Part shown: piece by piece, positions 60,674 to 64,000 of the stretch
Layout: each line of letters begins with the position of its first letter
Position numbering within the stretch: the stretch's first letter is position 1
Assembly: GCF_000524195.1 (NCBI RefSeq)
Contig: NW_020170525.1
Coordinates: 53,398 to 117,397 of the forward strand
Reading direction: 5' to 3'
Source of the DNA: Echinococcus granulosus
Taxonomy: Eukaryota > Platyhelminthes > Cestoda > Cyclophyllidea > Taeniidae
DNA: 64,000 nt
Translations under genes and position numbers: made by a program
The notes under the pieces: generated by a model
Databases searched by the model: none
What the model saw: only the letters and a program-made list of their open reading frames with translations
What the model was told of the DNA's origin: nothing

Positions 60674-61150
60674 ATGGTCTCGGCAGATCTAGAGACGTTG
60701 AATATTCTTTCGCTTAAAAATCCTTCTCTAAGAGGTAAAATATTCTGTATAATCATTTTAAGCTACAAACGACTACGAGAAGGCTTTAACTTATCAGTAT
60801 CTCGAGTGGAAACAAAAATTTGTCGGATTTAGTGGTAATAAAGCAAATCAGAAAAGTCAACTTACGGTACATGCCGAATCTTGTTTAGAATATTTTCAGG
60901 CACTTTCGGAGGACTTATTGTCGCGTGTGTTCCTCACTGGCAACTCGTTAAAAGGCATCGATATAGTTATCGCTCAATGTATCGAAGATCATTTGGTAGG
61001 GGTGAATGGGTTTTTGAATTTCTATTTAAGTTTGGCATGTCCTTTGAAGAGAAGGAGAAGCTGTGTGGTGCTCTGCGCTGGTACACTCTTGTGCAAAAGC
61101 TTTATCCATCTTTGATGTTTGTGCCCTTCCAGCGAACGAAAATCTACTGA
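60674..61150 (+). CDS. EEF1E1: AIMP3 / EEF1E1-like multisynthetase complex protein
   Basis: AIMP3 (p18) is a GST-C-like scaffold of the aminoacyl-tRNA synthetase complex that also binds methionyl-tRNA synthetase. Plus-strand exons: 60674-60734, 60763-60995, 61031-61150, giving 137 residues (human 174). Matches to AIMP3 in order: EKALTYQYLEWK (human EKAIVQQWLEY), SEDLLSRVFLTGNSL (NSYLEDKVYLTGYNF), then MSFEEKEKLCGALRWYTLVQ (LTVQEKEKYLNVSRWFCHIQ) and the end FVPFQRTKIY (VVFIKNRLY). A TAA seven codons upstream fixes the ATG. The N-terminal GST-N-like part is nearly absent: only 20 residues precede intron 1. The introns are 28 and 35 nt. Without removal of the 28-nt intron the frame meets a stop, so splicing is required for this reading. 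The GST-C family is certain enough; the exact name is inferred from the C-terminal motifs. Confidence 0.82.
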
Positions 61151-61337
61151 ACCTATTTCTGTCATCTCCACCTTTATCTTTTGTCGTTTTACGTCTGTTT
61201 TGGATGATATGGGGATCAATGTGTAAATACTGTCGAAATTAATAAAGCTTTTGCCCCAGGCTGTTCTCTCCAACTTCCTACTACGGGCTTTCTGTTCCAA
61301 TTCCAGCCTCGTCCTTTTGTTTTCTCCATAGAAAACC
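61151..61337 (+). terminator. AIMP3 polyadenylation signal and short gap to DUS2
   Basis: The 187 bp gap holds AATAAA at 61241-61246, followed 11 bp later by a pyrimidine-rich tract TTTTGCCCCAG (61249-61259) that could be a splice acceptor. The order, poly(A) signal then acceptor then a second gene on the same strand, is what a polycistron resolved by spliced-leader trans-splicing looks like. A small independent promoter is equally possible. Confidence 0.5.
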
Positions 61338-63605
61338 ATGAATTTCGACGGAGCCATCGTTCTCGCTCCTATGGTCCGCGTCTCTACGCATCCAATGCGT
61401 TTACTCGCTCTTCGCTACGGCGCCACGTACGTCTACACCGAGGTATGTTTGCTTTCACGAAAGCGATATTGCGTCTTGTTAGCTAATGCAGAATCAAAAC
61501 TACGGTAGCTTCGTTTGGTTACACTAACTTGCTTTCTCTTCCTTACAGGAAATAATTGACTACAAACTTCTTAGAACAACCCGCTTGGAAAACAGTGAGT
61601 CTGAAATGCCTGAGTAACAGTCATTTGTTTTCTACACACGGGCAGGCATATCATTATAATCTTGCCTTATTAGAGAAACTGGGAACCGTTGATTATGTTT
61701 ACGATGATGGTTCCATTGTGTTCCGTACGTCGACCGAGGAGAAGGGCAAAGTCGTACTTCAGCTGGTAAGTGCGATTCTCAGCTTGACACTCCGCATTTC
61801 CAATCGGGCAGAAGCTGAACGCACTTCCTTTTGCTTTCCTTAGGGTACAGCGGATGCTAAACGAGCTCTGATGGCTGCACAGAAGGTGTGAGTTTATATA
61901 CGACTTCAGCTGGATTTAGAATTTGCATCTTGTCCTGTTTATTATTCCCCCACCTTTATTCTCAGTCAAGGTGATGTCGCTGCAATCGATGTAAATATGG
62001 GCTGCCCCAAGTATTACTCCATCAAAGTGCGTTACTTCTTCATGTGATAACTAGTTGCATATTGCTTTTTATCAATTGATTTCGACACTTTGAGGTATTT
62101 ATTAATTGGACAGATCTTCGCCTTTTCATTTAGTGTTATTTCGGTTATTTTCTTGTGAAAGTGTAGGCATTATAGGTGAATATCCCATTTTTGACGTAAC
62201 CTCATTTCAAATTGTTGAGCACTTGATAGGAAGGTAGAATTGGTCCTTTGGTTGAATCATTTATCTAATCATTGAGTCTATCTTTTTTCAGTCCCATATT
62301 TTCCTACCCTTCACATGATTAGACGTATTGTTTAAAAGCTGTTTTTTTCCTTCCAGGGTGGTATGGGCGCTGCACTTCTACGAAATCCGGAGAAGATAAA
62401 AACCGTTAGTTGGCTTATCTTTTGATATCCTCACACGTTCAGATAATTGTTATTACAATTGCATGGATAATCGCTGTGATAGATGTAAATATCTTGTCGC
62501 TGGACAAAAGTGATGCGAAACCATGAGGTTGGTCAGCACTAATTTTTTGTTAATTTTATTTTGAATTAGAATCCAGCAGATATTTAGCCCTTTGCTCTAA
62601 GTGCTTGACTGAATGAGGTGCAATTGTTGTTTGGGGGGTGACCGTATTTTGTTCGTCTTAGATTCTGACCAAACTCGTTCAATTCCTTCGTGTCCCCGTG
62701 ACTTGCAAGATAAGGATCCTTAGCACGGTACGTTGGCAACATTTGTATCTCTGCGATTTTGCCGTTTCTTATATTGCTGGGAGCTTTCATGCTTGTTTCA
62801 TAGGCTATATCTATTGGTGATCTAAGTATTTGTCATTCATTTGTTGCGTATTCCCACAAAGTTACGTATATTTCTGTAATAGGAAATTATTAAATTACCC
62901 GAATACATTTGAGCACATGAGCAATTTCATCGTGATAACAGACATTTTTTTCTTTGTCTTTTATACGGTACATTAAATTCTTTTCGTTTTGAGAATTGAA
63001 AGAAGTCAAATGTATACACTGACACACCCTGTCTGATTTAGGATACAGCCTTACTGATTTACCTTCTTTTCAAGTCTTCATAACGGTGTTTAATTGGTCC
63101 AAAACTGATAGCCTTTCGATGCACAGGAATGATTCCAATAGTTTACCGAAAATGCAAGCAATTTTGGTCTCGGATTTCGAGTACATTTTGAACTGAAAGG
63201 ACTTGTCTTTCCTCATATAGAATGAATCTCAGAAGCAAATTTACCGCTTTTTTTTTACAGTTACCAAGTTTGTGCTCTATTTTGTGCAGCATTTTGCCAA
63301 TTTGGTCGTTTTAAGCAGCTGAAATTGGAGACGTATCTGCGTTTTATTTTAACCAATTCCAAAAAAAGCTCTTGTCTTTTTCGTCTGTATTTCTACCTAC
63401 TACAAACACGTTGAATCCTAACTTCCTTCATTTCCTCGCCGTTACAGATGGAGGAAACGCTATCGCTGGTGCGTCTGATCGACTCGACAGGCGTGGCTGC
63501 GATAGCGGTTCACGGACGGACGCGCGAAGAGCGTCCGCGTGACCCCAATCACGACGACGTCATTCGCGCCATCTCCCAAGCTATCAAAACCCCGATCCTC
63601 GCCAA
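61338..63605 (+). CDS. DUS2: DUS2, tRNA dihydrouridine synthase 2 (N-terminal part, cut by window edge)
   Basis: DUS2 is an FMN-dependent, NADPH-using enzyme that reduces uridine 20 of tRNAs to dihydrouridine. Plus-strand exons in the window: 61338-61442, 61549-61594, 61674-61765, 61844-61887, 61966-62026, 62357-62404, 62662-62727, 63448-63605, giving 206 residues with all phases agreeing. The last ends in phase 2 at GTGAGT, so the gene continues beyond 64000. Motifs along the TIM barrel: LAPMVRVSTHPMRLLALRYG (FMN-binding start), DGSIVFRT, DVNMGCPK with catalytic Cys109, GGMGAALLRNPEKI, PVTCKIRIL, GVAAIAVHGRTREERP. The start is the first ATG of the exon. The double-stranded RNA-binding domain expected at the C-terminus lies outside the window. 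Confidence 0.95.
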
Positions 63606-64000
63606 GTGAGTGTCTTCTCTCCGTTTTCTATGTCTATTACACTGATCACTTGGCGTTAGTTTAGTTTACTGCATGACAGTACTTTAGACAATGCCATATG
63701 ATTTATTCTTGCTCAAAAGCGTATTGAACTCCAGGTATTTGTGAACGGGGTTGAGTTTTTTACTAACTCCTTTGATAAGAAATTAGCAGGTGTTTGCTTA
63801 AATCCTTCAACGATTAGCTGCAAAATCATTTATTAAAAAGTGCCTGCCTCCTATTGATATAATCAAGGTGCATCGTATTACCCTCTCATTTCGTCGATAT
63901 GGTACTAGTACTGCGGTTTCCTTTGTGTTACCAACTGGTCCATTGACTTCTGGTCAACATTTCTTCTTTTAGCCATGCAATTTTACGTACTTTTTTGTTT
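63606..64000. other. DUS2 intron at the right edge
   Basis: The window ends inside the intron after DUS2 exon 8. No further exon is visible in these 395 bases. Confidence 0.7.

Noticed and set aside
60881..61150. Single-exon plus frame of 89 codons
   Set aside because: Its first half is the wrong frame of AIMP3 exon 2. Removing the 35-nt intron at 60996-61030 gives a continuous match to AIMP3.
61022..61357. Minus-strand 111-codon frame across the AIMP3-DUS2 gap
   Set aside because: It is antisense to AIMP3 exon 3 and to the DUS2 start, both supported on the plus strand.
1..64000. CRISPR arrays, tRNA or rRNA genes, bacterial operon signals
   Set aside because: No regularly spaced repeats, cloverleaf-like segments or rRNA motifs were recognised, and the window is clearly eukaryotic.

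Overview
The window is eukaryotic, AT-rich and intron-rich, with short exons on both strands. It is most likely from a parasitic flatworm, and a tapeworm is the best guess. The reasons are a very small LTR retroelement of the TRIM type (TRIMs are known from taeniid tapeworms), runs of ultra-short introns (28-36 nt) near the 5' ends of genes, and compact animal-type gene structures. The organism call is inference. The gene calls rest on spliced reading frames assembled by hand, in which GT-AG sites, codon phase and family motifs agree.

Layout, left to right. 1-7053: no gene seen, one decayed LTR. 7054-15802 (-): synaptogyrin, four exons, with a 7.25 kb intron that holds an old LTR relic. 16350-16544: solo LTR. 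17348-18742 (+): an intronless BCL11-like zinc-finger gene. 18987-19328 (-): a small frame broken by one stop. 20565-21339 (-): a complete TRIM element. 22993-23475: a second, truncated relative. 26235-30763 (-): WIPI3/WDR45B autophagy propeller. 31040-31133 and 31375-31608: LTR and dispersed-repeat remnants. 32212-33200 (-): a BLOC1S2-like subunit, incomplete at its 3' end. 34332-39965 (-): WTAP, a subunit of the m6A RNA methyltransferase complex. 40114-41226 (+): UBE2C-type ubiquitin-conjugating enzyme. 41227-43927: unassigned block. 44015-60148 (-): an AP180/PICALM clathrin assembly protein in at least 18 exons. 60674-61150 (+): AIMP3/EEF1E1-like protein. 61338 to the window end (+): DUS2, tRNA dihydrouridine synthase 2, cut by the right edge.

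The genes do not form one pathway. Four of the products act on membranes or vesicles (synaptogyrin, WIPI3, BLOC1S2, AP180) and three act on RNA or translation (WTAP, AIMP3, DUS2). Two arrangements suggest shared regulation: WTAP and UBE2C are head to head, 148 bp apart, and AIMP3 and DUS2 are in tandem, 187 bp apart.

The most unusual signals are the ultra-short introns and the TRIM family. One LTR of the complete TRIM matches a distant solo LTR better than its own partner. I found no tRNA, rRNA or CRISPR array.
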